Of a DNA stretch of 64,000 bases, positions 1 through 10,508 are shown one piece after another. The notes below the pieces were generated by a model. The model saw nothing but the letters and a program-made list of their open reading frames with translations, ran no database searches and had not been told where the DNA came from. Each line of letters starts with the position of its first letter. Position 1 is the stretch's first letter. Both the position numbers and the translations under genes were made by a program. Source of the DNA: Narthecium ossifragum (lineage: Eukaryota; Streptophyta; Magnoliopsida; Dioscoreales; Nartheciaceae); contig OY986969.1 in NCBI GenBank assembly GCA_963920575.1, positions 1,560,001-1,624,000 on the forward strand. The letters run 5' to 3'.

Positions 1-25
1 AAAGTTGCCCAAACATGGCAAGACC

Positions 26-190
26 TCAGAAGGATAGGGGCGCTGCGAGGAACCCGAGCTCCGGCGCTCGTTGCAACCCAGCGAGCTGTTGATGATTGGC
101 GATGAGCTCCCAAATAGGTATCCGATCCCGAAAGCCATCCATCAATTGGTGAGGAAGGCCACCAAAAGCCTCGTCTGTGACTTGCCCCAT
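26..190 (-). CDS. short ORF, 54 aa, unrecognised
   Basis: An ATG-to-TGA frame of 55 codons on the minus strand, starting with residues MGQVTDEAF and ending LAAPLSF. A TATATA run lies about 40 bases upstream of the ATG, followed further up by more AT-rich DNA. The segment is GC-richer than the DNA to its right, which is why I list it. I recognise no domain. It could be the first exon of a gene running off the left edge, part of an old repeat, or chance. Low confidence. Confidence 0.2.
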   Translation of the reverse strand: MGQVTDEAFGGLPHQLMDGFRDRIPIWELIANHQQLAGLQRAPELGFLAAPLSF

Positions 191-239
191 TTGATCTGAG
201 GGTGAAGAGCTCTAATTAGAGCTGAGATATATAGATGAG

Positions 240-584
240 GGAGGCTTTACTCCCTTTCAGTTTTGGGCAATACCAAGATTAAAATCATTCGAAAACTGTT
301 CTAAAAATCATTTTTTTCCCCCTAGGATCTTAGAATAATTAGATGGTTTATTATGACATGACATTTAAAAGTTGAGGACTGAAATTTGATTAATTAAGAA
401 TTTTGACATAACTTTTGAAACAGAACAAAGGGACAAAAAAAAAATCTAGTCTGAAAATCCTGGAAAAGTTATTTTAAAAAAAAGTTGGAATTTTGCCCTC
501 TCTTGCACATTAGCCGGAAGAGATTCGCTGATAAAAACGAACCAGTTGACTTAATTGTTCTTTGTTCTCTACTGACAGGAAGTA

Positions 585-637
<53 letters not shown>

Positions 638-989
638 CTCTTTTTCTTATAAATTAATGCCCTCAGGGAGATTCGAATACTAATCCACCGTTTGGGAATA
701 AATTTTGGAATAACCATTAACCCGGGTTAAGAATATTCTTAAAATATTTTCGAATCCACTACTTATTCCATCGCTTAACCCCAAACATTATTTTCCTTAT
801 TCCAAGTAATCATTACAAAGCAATTTCCATTCTCTACTCTATTTTTTTCTTATTTCAAGTAATCATTATAAAGCTATTTCCAAAATATGAAATAAAGTCC
901 CTTAGGATTGAACTATAAAGAGCAATAGATAGATTTTGTTCAGAAACAAGGAGATTTGCTTGAGAAGATAGCATTAGCTCCCTGATACC
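240..989. other. AT-rich intergenic DNA, no gene seen
   Basis: AT-rich DNA with a long TA microsatellite and no convincing coding frame. Near its right end (about 978-992) the minus strand reads like a plant copia primer-binding site (TGGTATCAGGGAG), possibly the last trace of an older retroelement. Confidence 0.5.
586..635. repeat. (TA)n microsatellite
   Basis: About 25 uninterrupted TA units. It reads as a tyrosine/isoleucine run in one frame, which is not a protein. Confidence 0.95.
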
Positions 990-1169
990 AACTTCTAGAT
1001 TTCAGCACGGACATCCGCACGAGGCGCCAAGATGGGCTACGCTCAACGCCATGGCACACGTGGCACGATGATCCGGAGCGACGGGGCCACTGGCTGTATT
1101 TTGCCCCATTTTGCCGCACCGACGGCGTGTCTGTGACGACCTAGCCCGAGCTCCAATCACCCATTTATT

Positions 1170-3222
1170 TTGATGCAGGAAGTGCTCTCAAGGTTTACTA
1201 TGAGACTTGGTGTGGGCTTGAAGGGGCTCAGCTGTGATGTGGCGGGGCGCTTCTCTCATTTGCTCTATGCCGATGATTGTCTATTTGCAACGAAGGCATG
1301 TTCAATGGAGACTCGCCGGTTGATGCAAATCCTAATTTGATATAAAGCAGCAGTCAGTCTAGAGATTAACCCATTGAAGTCAAGTGCCCAATTCTCCAAG
1401 ATGGTTCCACATGATCGACGCATATCAATGTGTAGAATCCTCGGGATGTGGGAGGCGGAAGGAGTTTAGCGATACTTAGGGACACCTGTGTCTGGTAAAA
1501 AGCTGAAAGCTTCGAACTTTGGGCAATTGTTGAATAAGATGATTCATAAGATCTCATCATGGAAAGCGGCATTTCTGTCAGAGGCTGGTAGAGTGACCTT
1601 GCTCAAATTCGTCCTACAAGCCATTCCGGTCCATTCTATGATGAGTTCTTGTGCACTAGTTTCATTTCTACGACAACTGGAGGCTCTATGTCAAATTTTC
1701 CTATGGAAGAAGGATGGCTCTATGTCAAGGGTTAAATGGCAAGAGGTTTGTAGGCCCATCGAATGGGGTGCCCTATGCATTAGGGACTTGGCACTTTGGC
1801 AAAGGTCTCTATATATGAGGAGGGCAGCTAGTTTAATGGAAGAAGGGATGTCTATTTGGGCCGTGATGTCGAGGGACAAGTATGGTTGGTCGGGACCTCT
1901 CCTGCTATCTATCTGCCGGCGTCCTTGTTCCTCTTTATGGAAGGCCATTAGCCAGGCGGCAGGGGAAATCCGGGCAACGCTGATGTTCACACCGCCAACC
2001 AACAGTGAGTTGTTACCTCTCGAGGACTGGTGGTGCGGCGAGGGACCGTTTGCTTCTAGGCCATCAACGTTGAGAGTGGGGGGTCAACTGGAGGTTGCTA
2101 AGCTTGGAAGTCTGATGAGTAACGGGCAATGGTGTAGAGCCAAAGTGATGGAGAATTTTCATCCCGATATGGTGCAACATATTCTTGTTGTCGAGATTGA
2201 TGTAAGATCGAACAAGGATAGAGCGAGGTGGGTATTCAATAGTTCGGGGAAACCTAAGTCTAGTTCCGTTTATTCATGGTTACTGTCCCGAGAATGTAGT
2301 GGTTCTTCACCAATTCGAAGAGAAGTTTGGGTAAACTGTTGGAATGCCCCGGTTGGTCCTCGAGTGCGACAATTCATCTGGAAAGTTCTCCATATGAAGG
2401 TACCTACCCGTGACTCTCTTTGGCGAATTGGTTTGATCAATGATAGTAGTTGTCCTCGGGGATGTGGAGAAGATGAATCCATTTACCATATCTTATCTGA
2501 TTGCCCATTTGCACGAAGAGTCTGGGAGATTCTACAACCATCGAGTGTGGAACTGGATCTTGATAATCTTATGGCAATGCTTGTGAATTCTTCTTCAGCT
2601 AATGTATTGAGAAGATGGAACAAAGCTCTGGTGGGCTATGGAGTTTGGTTGTTATGGAAAAAAAGAAATGAGTTAATATAGAGGAATAAAAGTTGCTCGG
2701 CGAAGGCTAGACATGGCGAAGTCGGAAAATGGCTACGGAGTATCGGCGAAGCAAAGGATGGGATCGTGGAGTGCATCAGACCACTGGTACTTGGCGGCAA
2801 AGAGGCTCGGTTCTGCAAACTGATGGTGCCTGGGTTTTTGGAGCTATGGAGGCAGGCATTGCACTAGTTTGTTTGGAGGATGGGAGTGACTCTCCATCGT
2901 AGGTGGTAGCTGAGAGAATGCCGACACAAAGCAATGATGAAGCAAAGCTGCTTGCAATCTTTTGAGCTGGAGGAAGCTGTGGTGCGGGGAATTGGTAATG
3001 TCATTATTGAAATCTGATTCTATGACTTCAGTTGACTCTATTAATGGGAGAGAGGTTGGTCAAGTAGGAATGGAACATGTATTGAGGAAAATTTGGAGTC
3101 TGGATGTTCTGCTTGGTGGAGCGATCTTTGCATTTATATCACGTGAGGCAAACAAGGTGACGGATGACCTCGTGCGGCGAGCTAGGCGGGGGGGGGGGGG
3201 GGGGGGGGCACCTTCTGCATGA
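1170..3222 (+). pseudogene. LINE ORF2 remnant: RT, zinc-binding region, RNase H-like end
   Basis: Degraded ORF2 of a plant L1-type LINE. The frame around 1180-1320 gives a reverse transcriptase end with LLYADDC, and stops interrupt it at about 1337 and 1468. The longest open piece, 1488-2681, is 397 aa. It holds the RT thumb region (SSWKAAFLSEAGRVTLLK) and the zf-RVT segment (VRQFIWKVLHMKVPTRDSL, then SCPRGCGEDESIYHILSDC with its Cys/His residues). After a TAG at 2679-2681 the RNase H-like remnant continues in broken frames to about 3222, ending FISREANKVTDDLVRRARRG and then a poly-G run. No complete enzyme can be made from it. Family assignment is firm; exact subfamily is not visible. Confidence 0.85.
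3188..3208 (+). repeat. poly-G tract (21 G)
   Basis: Uninterrupted run of 21 G just before the 3' end of the LINE remnant. The length could partly be a sequencing or assembly artefact. Confidence 0.9.
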
Positions 3223-3369
3223 AACTTGTAAGGATGTATTTTGAGTGATTTGTTGTAACACCTAGCTTTTTGGCTCAACTTAGCAAAAAAAAGAAAAAAA
3301 CTTCTAGATTGATATGACAACAGGAAAGAGGAAACACTAGGGGAAATGGAGATTGCAAAGAGAGATTTT

Positions 3370-3500
3370 TCTTGCATGCATGTAAGGGTGGCTAACACTA
3401 CTTTCTCTGCGAGGTAGTTTTGGATCTGAATCCTCTCCGAAGACTTTGTGGTTTAAAAGACAATAGTCGTCCTAAGCCAGGGTTAAAGACTCAATCCTTG
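3370..3500 (+). repeat. SINE-like element, diverged copy
   Basis: This stretch shares its layout with 39903-40081: TGCATGTAAGG near the start, then a TAACAC block, a tRNA box-B-like segment in the middle, and a CCAGGGTTAAAG block near the end. The match is by eye and imperfect. It follows directly after the LINE. Probably an old tRNA-derived SINE without a clear tail. Confidence 0.4.
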
Positions 3501-3727
3501 CTGATAGATAGGCTTCACAACCTGTACATGCAAATGAAAGTGCTCACGCACTGATTTGCGGAGTAGCCGTACAAAAAACACTTGTCAACATGATTGATTT
3601 TCTGATATAGTTCTCCTGATTCTGATTTTTACAGATTTATAGACATAAGTATGTGGAATCCCGAAAGAAGAAAAATTTTACAACCTCAAACAAGCATTTT
3701 CTTCACAGAATTTGGCAGGAAATTGGA

Positions 3728-5721
3728 TTAATCCATTGATTCAAAACTGGGGGCATACCATCCCAACTCTTCCATAATTGTGTTCATCCTTTCCTTTTGG
3801 CCTTTAGCGTCGCCGAAAGCCGTCGTAAATGGATAAATGTATGTAACTTTTCTGGCCATGGATCTGTAGGCAACGACATCCTTTTTAACTAAGAATTCCA
3901 TCACATCGCGGCCGAATCCTCCATCAACCTCTGCCTGCAAAAAATGACCTGTTATACATGCATAAGCAGCAAGAAACAATGTTAGTGAATGAACTTGAAT
4001 TTAAGTTCTATTGTAACATCATAATGAGCCCTTTTAATAGCAAACGGAAGAAAAAGGTAACGGAATGTTGAAATCAGTACCCATGCATGATGCATACTGC
4101 ATAAGAAACCTTTTCCCCTAATAGAACACATATAAAAAGCAGAAAGGATCAGCCTTGTCATGTTATCTAATAAGGAGATTGACTGAAGCAATCTGATAAT
4201 AGTAGGTTAGATTTTGATCATTTTCCATATGTTATGTTGCATCAAATGAGTTCGATAAATCATTAACATTGTGCTTATGTCAGGAAACTTGGGATCGCAA
4301 AACAATAGGGTCTCTCTCTTCTTGTTGGAAGTTAGAAAAGTTAAAGACAGTCCTGGAAACTATACAAGACAAATGTAGGAATTAGGAAATGAACACATGC
4401 ATTAGCCTGTGTATTCAAATTTTAGTTTCAGATTAAACGCTGCCATAAAATGATGGAATATGGCATCTAAGACTATATAGTCTCTAGTTTAAAAGAAAGA
4501 TCATAACTAGTAACAATAACATGAAGCGACTTAGTCCAACAGCAACTTTTATATCAAGCAGCCTTTGCCTACAATATGTTATGCAAATTGAAGCTATATC
4601 TATCGGTTGGCATGATCTTGCTTCATGCTTGTAATCTGCTATTGGTTCAATGCCAGCAAAGGTTTGCTAGGTTTCTTTGCCTTTGAAGTACTTTACTCGA
4701 AAAGTACATCAACTCATTTAAGCTCACATATTGGTGTAGTTTTGGTTCAGAACTTCTCTGAAAGTTTGCATGCCCATTCATAACATTGAAAAGATGTATT
4801 CTCTCTCACAAGTAAAATTCTAGAAGATGTGGACACATGCACAGAAAGAACAAGAGACATATACTGAAGATTGAATAAGACTCTTAGGTAAAAATGCCTA
4901 GCTTTACAATGACTGCCTGTTCACGATAATCGACTTAGAAATTTAAATGGTCAACACATTACAAGCAATCATCAATCATTGCACTTCTTGATGCCTTGTT
5001 CTTGAAAAACCTCTATCGCAAGTAAAGAATTAAAATGTGCTCTTCCAATAGATAAATCCCAATTTTCCTTAAATCGAATCAAATTACCATCTGGGGTCTC
5101 CTCATCAACCTGAATCCTCGCATTTCTTTGTGTCTTCAAAATGGCACCTCGCAATTTCTACAAACAGATCAAATCCAGTAACATAAATATTTAGACCTCA
5201 ATACTGAAAGGAAAAAAAAAAAGCAGCATTCATAAGTGAAACATATACTTCTCCGCTACCTGAACTGCGTCTTCTGATGAGCTCTCCTTAATCACCCACG
5301 GGAAAGCGAACGATGACGACCTCGGATTAGTCGACACACAACCCGGATTAATCGATGGGCATGCCCTAATTTTCCTGCAAAACAAAGAGACCATCCCCTC
5401 CTCAGCATTATTCGCATAATTCAATGACACCATACCAAAGAAACAAATTTTCAGAACTCACCCATTATCCAATCCTGTCTGCAAGCTCTGAGACTGGGAA
5501 AAGGGAGTGGTGGGGGGCAGCAAAGAAGCCCTGGAACTCGGCGAGGGTATGGCTATGGAGGGCAGCGGGGTGTTCAGAGCCAAGGCAAGGGCCAGAGGAG
5601 CGAGAGAAGATAGAAGAAGAGATTTGGTTCTTTGGGTTTGAAAACTAGCCGTTAAAAATTGGTTCTTGGAGGGAGAAATGGGCGGGAATGGAGATTGGAG
5701 GAGGCCATCGACGAGAGGCAT
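3728..5721 (-). CDS. DUF1499 family protein, probably plastid-targeted
   Basis: Four exons on the minus strand: 5462-5721, 5260-5374, 5088-5157 and 3728-3948. They sum to 666 bases, a 221-aa protein, with GT-AG junctions and phases that agree. The first exon starts MPLVDGLLQSPFPP and is rich in Ser, Thr, Ala, Leu and Pro with few acidic residues, like a chloroplast transit peptide, with an Ala/Leu-rich stretch that could be a thylakoid transfer signal. The second begins the DUF1499 core with the signature ACPSINPGCVST. The rest carries ILKTQRNARIQ, QAEVDGGFGRD and the end APSFESMD. The third intron is long (1,139 bases). The last exon must begin at 3948: the more obvious acceptor 14 bases further on would break the frame. 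Biochemical role unknown; lumen or plastid location is inferred from the leader. Confidence 0.85.
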
Positions 5722-5847
5722 CTCTCTACTTCTCTGGTTTGATGGGGGGGAGGGGGCCTTATCCTCTTCGGTGTTGCTCGAAGCTTGAAATAGTTACCGT
5801 TAGACTTTGGATTGATGATTCTACCCTCATCTTTTCGTCCAATTAAC

Positions 5848-6106
5848 TGTAGGAGAATGTTAGGGAGAAGATGAGTTGCTATGCATAGCTCAACATGAGG
5901 AAAAGTCACACTCTTTACTTCCTTACAACACATTACATATAGGCTTTTCCACCAACGTACATAATAAAAGCATTAAATTACATCTATTACTTCATAAGAA
6001 ACTGAACTAATAACTTCATAAGTAACTGCTTCTTGACTCTTTACATTACCATTTTGCTGTTATATTTCATCAAACATGTAACCTTCAAAATGCATTAACT
6101 CCAACA
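5848..6106 (-). repeat. 3' LTR of the copia element
   Basis: 259 bases, starting TGTAGGAGAATG on the plus strand and ending CTCCAACA. It pairs with 10245-10503 with five substitutions and no indel by eye. Confidence 0.95.
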
Positions 6107-6115
6107 CTCCCCCTT
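6107..6115 (-). other. polypurine tract of the copia element
   Basis: The minus strand reads AAGGGGGAG directly before the 3' LTR (TGTTGGAG), the normal primer for plus-strand DNA synthesis in plant copia elements. It overlaps the end of the polyprotein frame. Confidence 0.85.
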
Positions 6116-9100
6116 AATGCATTTTTGCCTTTACTCCAAGCATCTCCCTTAAGCAGTAGAATCTCTCCTTAGGTAATGGCTTTGTGAATATATCAGCCAC
6201 CTATTCAGCTGATTGGCAAAATTTGAGGTCTATTTCACCTTTAGCTACTGCTTCCCGAATGAAATGATGCTTTATGGCAATATGCTTTGTCCTGTTGTGG
6301 AACACTGAGTTTTTGGCAATTGCGATTGCTGATTTGTTATCACAGAAAATTGTTGTTGCCATAACTTGTCTTTCTCCCAAGTCTTCAAGAATTCGTCTTA
6401 ACCAAATGGCTTGACTTGTGGCACTTGCGGTTGCAACATATTCAGCTTCGGCTGTTGATTGAGCAACTGTGCTTTGCTTCTTTGAAGACCAAGAGCACGC
6501 ACCGCTTCCAAGTGAGAAAATATATCCAGAAGTACTCTTCATATCTTCAAAGGATCCGGCCCAATCGCTATCTGAGAACCCCACCAAGTTTGGATCTTCG
6601 GCTGAGTTGTACCATATCCCATAGCTAATTGTACCCTGCAAGTATCTCAAAATTCTTTTAGCAATGCTAAAATGATATTTACTTGGGTTCTGCATGTACC
6701 TTGAAACCAAGCTTGCAGCGAACATGATATCAGGCCTTGTTGTAGTGAGATACAACAAACTCCCAACTAAGCTTCTATATGATTTTCCATCAGCTTTTTC
6801 TCTACCATCTTCCTTTTGAAGCTTTTCATTGGCCATCAATGGAATACTGACAGGCTTGCAATCTATCATATGAAACTTCTTAAGCAACTCTTCTGCATAT
6901 CTTCTTTGTGAGATAAATATACCATCACTGCTTTGATCTACTTCAATTCCAAGAAAGTAGTGCAACAAGCCCATATCATTCATTTCATATGTTTTCATCA
7001 TATCTTCTTTAAATTGTTGCAGCACTTCCTCATCATAACCAGTAAAGATAAGATCATCCACATATAATGCCACAATGAGCAGATTAGATGTACCTTGACC
7101 TCTTATATAGAGAGTAGGTTCATTGCTACTTCTACAAAAACCAATTCTTGTGAAATAATCATCAATCTGACTGTACCATGCCCTTGGTGCTTGCTTGAGT
7201 CCATAGAGTGCTTTCTTTAACCTGTACACCTTGTCTTCTTGCTGTTTGGCAATAAACCCTTGTGGATGTTCAACATAAATCTCCTCATCCAACACACCGT
7301 TAAGAAAAGCAGATTTAACATCTAACTGATAAATCAACCATTTCTTTTGTGCAGCCAAGGCAATTAAAGTTCTAATTGTTTCCAACCTTGCAACAGGAGC
7401 AAATGTTTCATGATAGTCAATACCTGGAATTTGTGTGTAGCCTTTCGCTACAAGCCGAGCCTTGTATTTTTGTATGGTCCCATCTGGATTCACCTTGCAT
7501 TTGTAAATCCATTTGACTCCTACCACTTCCCTTCCTTGTGGTCGATTCACGAGCTCCCAAGTATTATTTTTTTCAATCACCTTAATTTCTTCTTGCATTG
7601 CCTTGACCCAAGTTTCTTCCTTTGCTGCTTCTTCAAAACTATCTGGTTCAATTATACAAAAGTTACATCTTTGATAAATATCATCTAGACTTCGCATCTT
7701 GATTGGTGTACCAAGTGGAGTTGCTTCACTTTGTGGGCTTTTACTTGGACTTCTTGGCATACTTCTCTGTAAAGCATTTGGACTTGCAGCATTTTGTTCT
7801 TCCAACCTTTGCTCAAATTCTACTTCCTGCAAATTCACAGATTTTCTTTCTATCTCCTGCTTGTCCCAATTCCAAGCTGCATTTTCATCAAAAATAATAT
7901 CTCTTCCAATCATGAGCTTTCCTGTAGTGGGATTATATAATCGATAGCCTTTTGATAATATGCTATAACCCACAAAAATACATCTTTGACTTTTCTCATC
8001 CAACTTCTGCCTTTTTTCTTGGGGAATATGAGTATAACAAATGCATCCAAATATTTTAAAATGCCTTGCTGATGGTTTTCTACCAGTCCATGCCTCATAT
8101 GGTGTTTGATTTAGAACAGCTTTTGTAGGACATCTATTCAACAAATAAACAGCTGTATGAACAGCTTCTGCCCAAAAAGTATTAGGCATACCTTTTTCAT
8201 TCAACATGGATCTTGCCATCTCCACGATCGTCCGATTCTTCCGTTCGGCGACGCCATTTTGCTGTGGACTATATGAGACTGTCAATTGTCGATCAATACC
8301 TTGTGTTTCAAGAAACTCTTCAAAAAGAGCTGAAGTATATTCACCGCCACGATCACTTCGCAAGATCTTGATATAATATCCACTTTGCTTTTCAACTAGT
8401 GCTTTGAATTTTTTAAATATGGACAAAGCTTCAGATTTCTGCTTCAAAAAATACACCCAAGTCATTCTTGTATAGTCATCAATAAAAGTCATGAAGTACC
8501 TGCTTTCCTCAAGAGATGGTGTCTGCATGGCTCCACAAATGTCTGTATGCACCAGCTCTAATGGTGACTTGGCTCTCCAAGCTTTTCCTGTAGGAAAAGA
8601 AGATCGATGGTGCTTTCCAAATATACACCCTTCACATACATGCCCATCCAGTGATACTGATGACAACCCCTTTACCATATCTAATTGATAAAGCAGCTTC
8701 AAGCTTCTCAAGTTAAGATGCCCAAACCTTTTATGCCACAACCAAGTGTCATCAACATCAGCCTTTAAAGAAAGCTCTTTCACATATTGAAAAGTAAGTG
8801 CAAAATTTCTATTCTTTTACATGTCCACTTTACCCATGACTTGATGCTTGTTCTTATTATCATAAATAACACAAGAATCATCTTTGAATAAAACAGAGTA
8901 ACCCTTCTGAATCAGTTGACCAACACTTAACAAATTTTGAGTCAAGTCAGGAACAAGCAAAACATCATGGATGTACCTGGTACCTTGCTTAGTATTAACT
9001 GCTATAGTACCTTTGCCTTTGGCTTCCACCACAGCTCCATTTCCCATGCATACTTGAGACTTTACTTGATTGTCAATCTCCACAAAAATTTGCTCATCAC

Positions 9101-10187
9101 CTGTCATATGATTGCTGCACCCACTATCCAAATACCAAGTATCACAAGTTCTTTTGTTAGCAACATGGCAAGCATAAAACAAATATTCTTCTTCCTTCTC
9201 CTTTTTCTCAATAAAATTTGCTTGACCCAATTTAAAACGGCAATCCTTCTGCATATGCCCAAACTTTTTGCAATTGAAACACTGTGGTTTTCCCCGATGC
9301 CAACAATCTTTGGATGTGTGACCTGACTTTTTACAAACATCACAAATATTTTGAGGTGCTCTAGAATTGTTACCTTTCTCAAAATTGTTTTTGTACCTCA
9401 TTTTGAAAATTGGCTTTCTTCCTTGTCCCCAAGAATTTGCTGAATCTCCAGTCTGCTTACTTTCTCCTTTTCTTTCAGCACCTGATTGCACTTTGACAAA
9501 AGAATCTTTGGAGCCTGTAGTTAGCTTTGATTGAAAAGCATGATCAATTAATTTTTCAGCATGCCGGCTGAGTCTTTGCTCATGGACTTCAAGTGATCCC
9601 ATCAACTCACTTACAGTCAAAGAAGAAAGATCTTTTGACTCTTCTATAACTCCAACAATAGAGTCATATTTAGCAGGAAGACTAATCAAGATTTTTTCAA
9701 CTATCTTTTGATCAACAATACTTTCTCCATAGGATCTGATTTGATTAACTATTTCAACCACTTTTGAAAAATAATCCTTCATGTTGTCAGAATCTTTCAT
9801 ATGAAGTGCTTCTAATTGTCTGCGAAGAGATTGAAGCTTGATGGATTTTACCTTCTCATTGCCCTTGAATTCATTTTTGAGAACATCCCAAGCTTCTTTG
9901 GCTTTAGTGGCTCCAATGATCCTTGGAAAGATGGCTTCGGATACACTTTGTTGAATGAAGAAAAGTGCCTTTGCATCCTTCTTCTTCAACTCTTTAAACT
10001 GCTCCCTTTGAGTTGGGCTAGAGTTTGACGACTCCGTTGGCTCCTCGTATCCAAGCTCAACCAAATCCCAAATATCTTGAGACAAAAACAATGTCTTCAT
10101 TTTGATACTCCAAAAATCATAGTTATCTCCTCCAAAGACTGGCATAGTGGGCTGAGAAATGTTCAGACTCCTACTATTGGTTGCCAT
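6114..10187 (-). pseudogene. Ty1/copia gag-pol polyprotein with two in-frame stops
   Basis: One frame of 1,358 codons from ATG at 10187 to TAA at 6114-6116, interrupted by TAA at 8817-8819 and TAG at 6201-6203 but with no frameshift. The gag part (8820-10187) has a UBN2-type capsid region, two CCHC knuckles (CKKSGHTSKDC and CNCKKFGHMQKDC type), and the protease motif DSGCSNHM. After the first stop the frame continues with the GAG-pre-integrase region (WHKRFGHL), an rve integrase core (DICG, then [12 protein letters not shown]), reverse transcriptase (YVDDLIF) and RNase H (DSDWAG, then AEAEYVA). After the second stop the normal copia end VADIFTKPLPKERF follows. The second stop looks like CAG to TAG. 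Protein functions are intact otherwise, so the copy died recently or needs readthrough. Confidence 0.93.
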
Positions 10188-10229
10188 CTCTTCTTCACCC
10201 TCAGAAGCTCTCCAATAAAGGAAACCTCA

Positions 10230-10240
10230 CTCTGATACCA
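10230..10240 (-). other. primer-binding site of the copia element
   Basis: The minus strand reads TGGTATCAGAG, matching the 3' end complement of initiator tRNA-Met, four bases inside the 5' LTR. Confidence 0.88.
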
Positions 10241-10244
10241 CTTT

Positions 10245-10503
10245 TGTAAGAGAATGTTAGGGAGAAGATGAGTTGCTATGCAGAGCTCAACATGAGGAAA
10301 AGTCACACTCTTTACTTCCTTACAACACATTACATATAGGCTTTTCCACCAACGTACATAATAAAAGCATTAAACTACATCTATTACTTCATAAGAAACT
10401 GAACTAATAACTTCATAAGTAACTGTTTCTTGACTCTTTGCATTACCATTTTGCTGTTATATTTCATCAAACATGTAACCTTCAAAATGCATTAACTCCA
10501 ACA
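10245..10503 (-). repeat. 5' LTR of the copia element
   Basis: 259 bases, partner of 5848-6106. It carries the promoter for the element on the minus strand. Ends are TG...CA with TTAAC target duplication outside. Confidence 0.95.
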
Positions 10504-10508
10504 TTAAC

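Larger units (their letters stand above)
1002..3298 (+). mobile_element. LINE (non-LTR retrotransposon), 5'-truncated
   Basis: The insertion is bounded by a 12-base direct repeat, AACTTCTAGATT, at 990-1001 and 3299-3310, and its right end is an A-rich tail (about 3284-3300). Both are the marks of target-primed reverse transcription. The coding part starts abruptly near 1170 inside the reverse transcriptase, at the YADD motif region (about 1260-1290), and runs through a zf-RVT domain into an RNase H-like end. The first 160 bases (1002-1165) are not obviously RT and are GC-rich. They may be leader joined by an internal deletion. Non-autonomous and dead. Confidence 0.8.
5848..10503 (-). mobile_element. 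Ty1/copia LTR retrotransposon, complete, with TSD
   Basis: A 4,656-base element with two 259-base LTRs (5848-6106 and 10245-10503), flanked on both sides by the 5-base duplication TTAAC (5843-5847 and 10504-10508). It reads on the minus strand, so the LTR at the right is the 5' LTR. Domain order is gag, protease, integrase, reverse transcriptase, RNase H, which defines Ty1/copia. Primer-binding site, polypurine tract and TG...CA LTR ends are all present. By my count the LTRs differ at 5 positions (about 1.9%), so the insertion is recent. It sits about 130 bases upstream of the DUF1499 start codon and may affect that promoter. Confidence 0.97.

Noticed and set aside
469..717. 82-aa frame with a long Tyr-Ile run
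   Set aside because: It is the translation of the (TA)n microsatellite at 586-635.
978..992. Copia-like primer-binding site next to the LINE
   Set aside because: TGGTATCAGGGAG resembles the tRNA-Met site, but no LTR or gag frame sits beside it; at most a trace of an old element.
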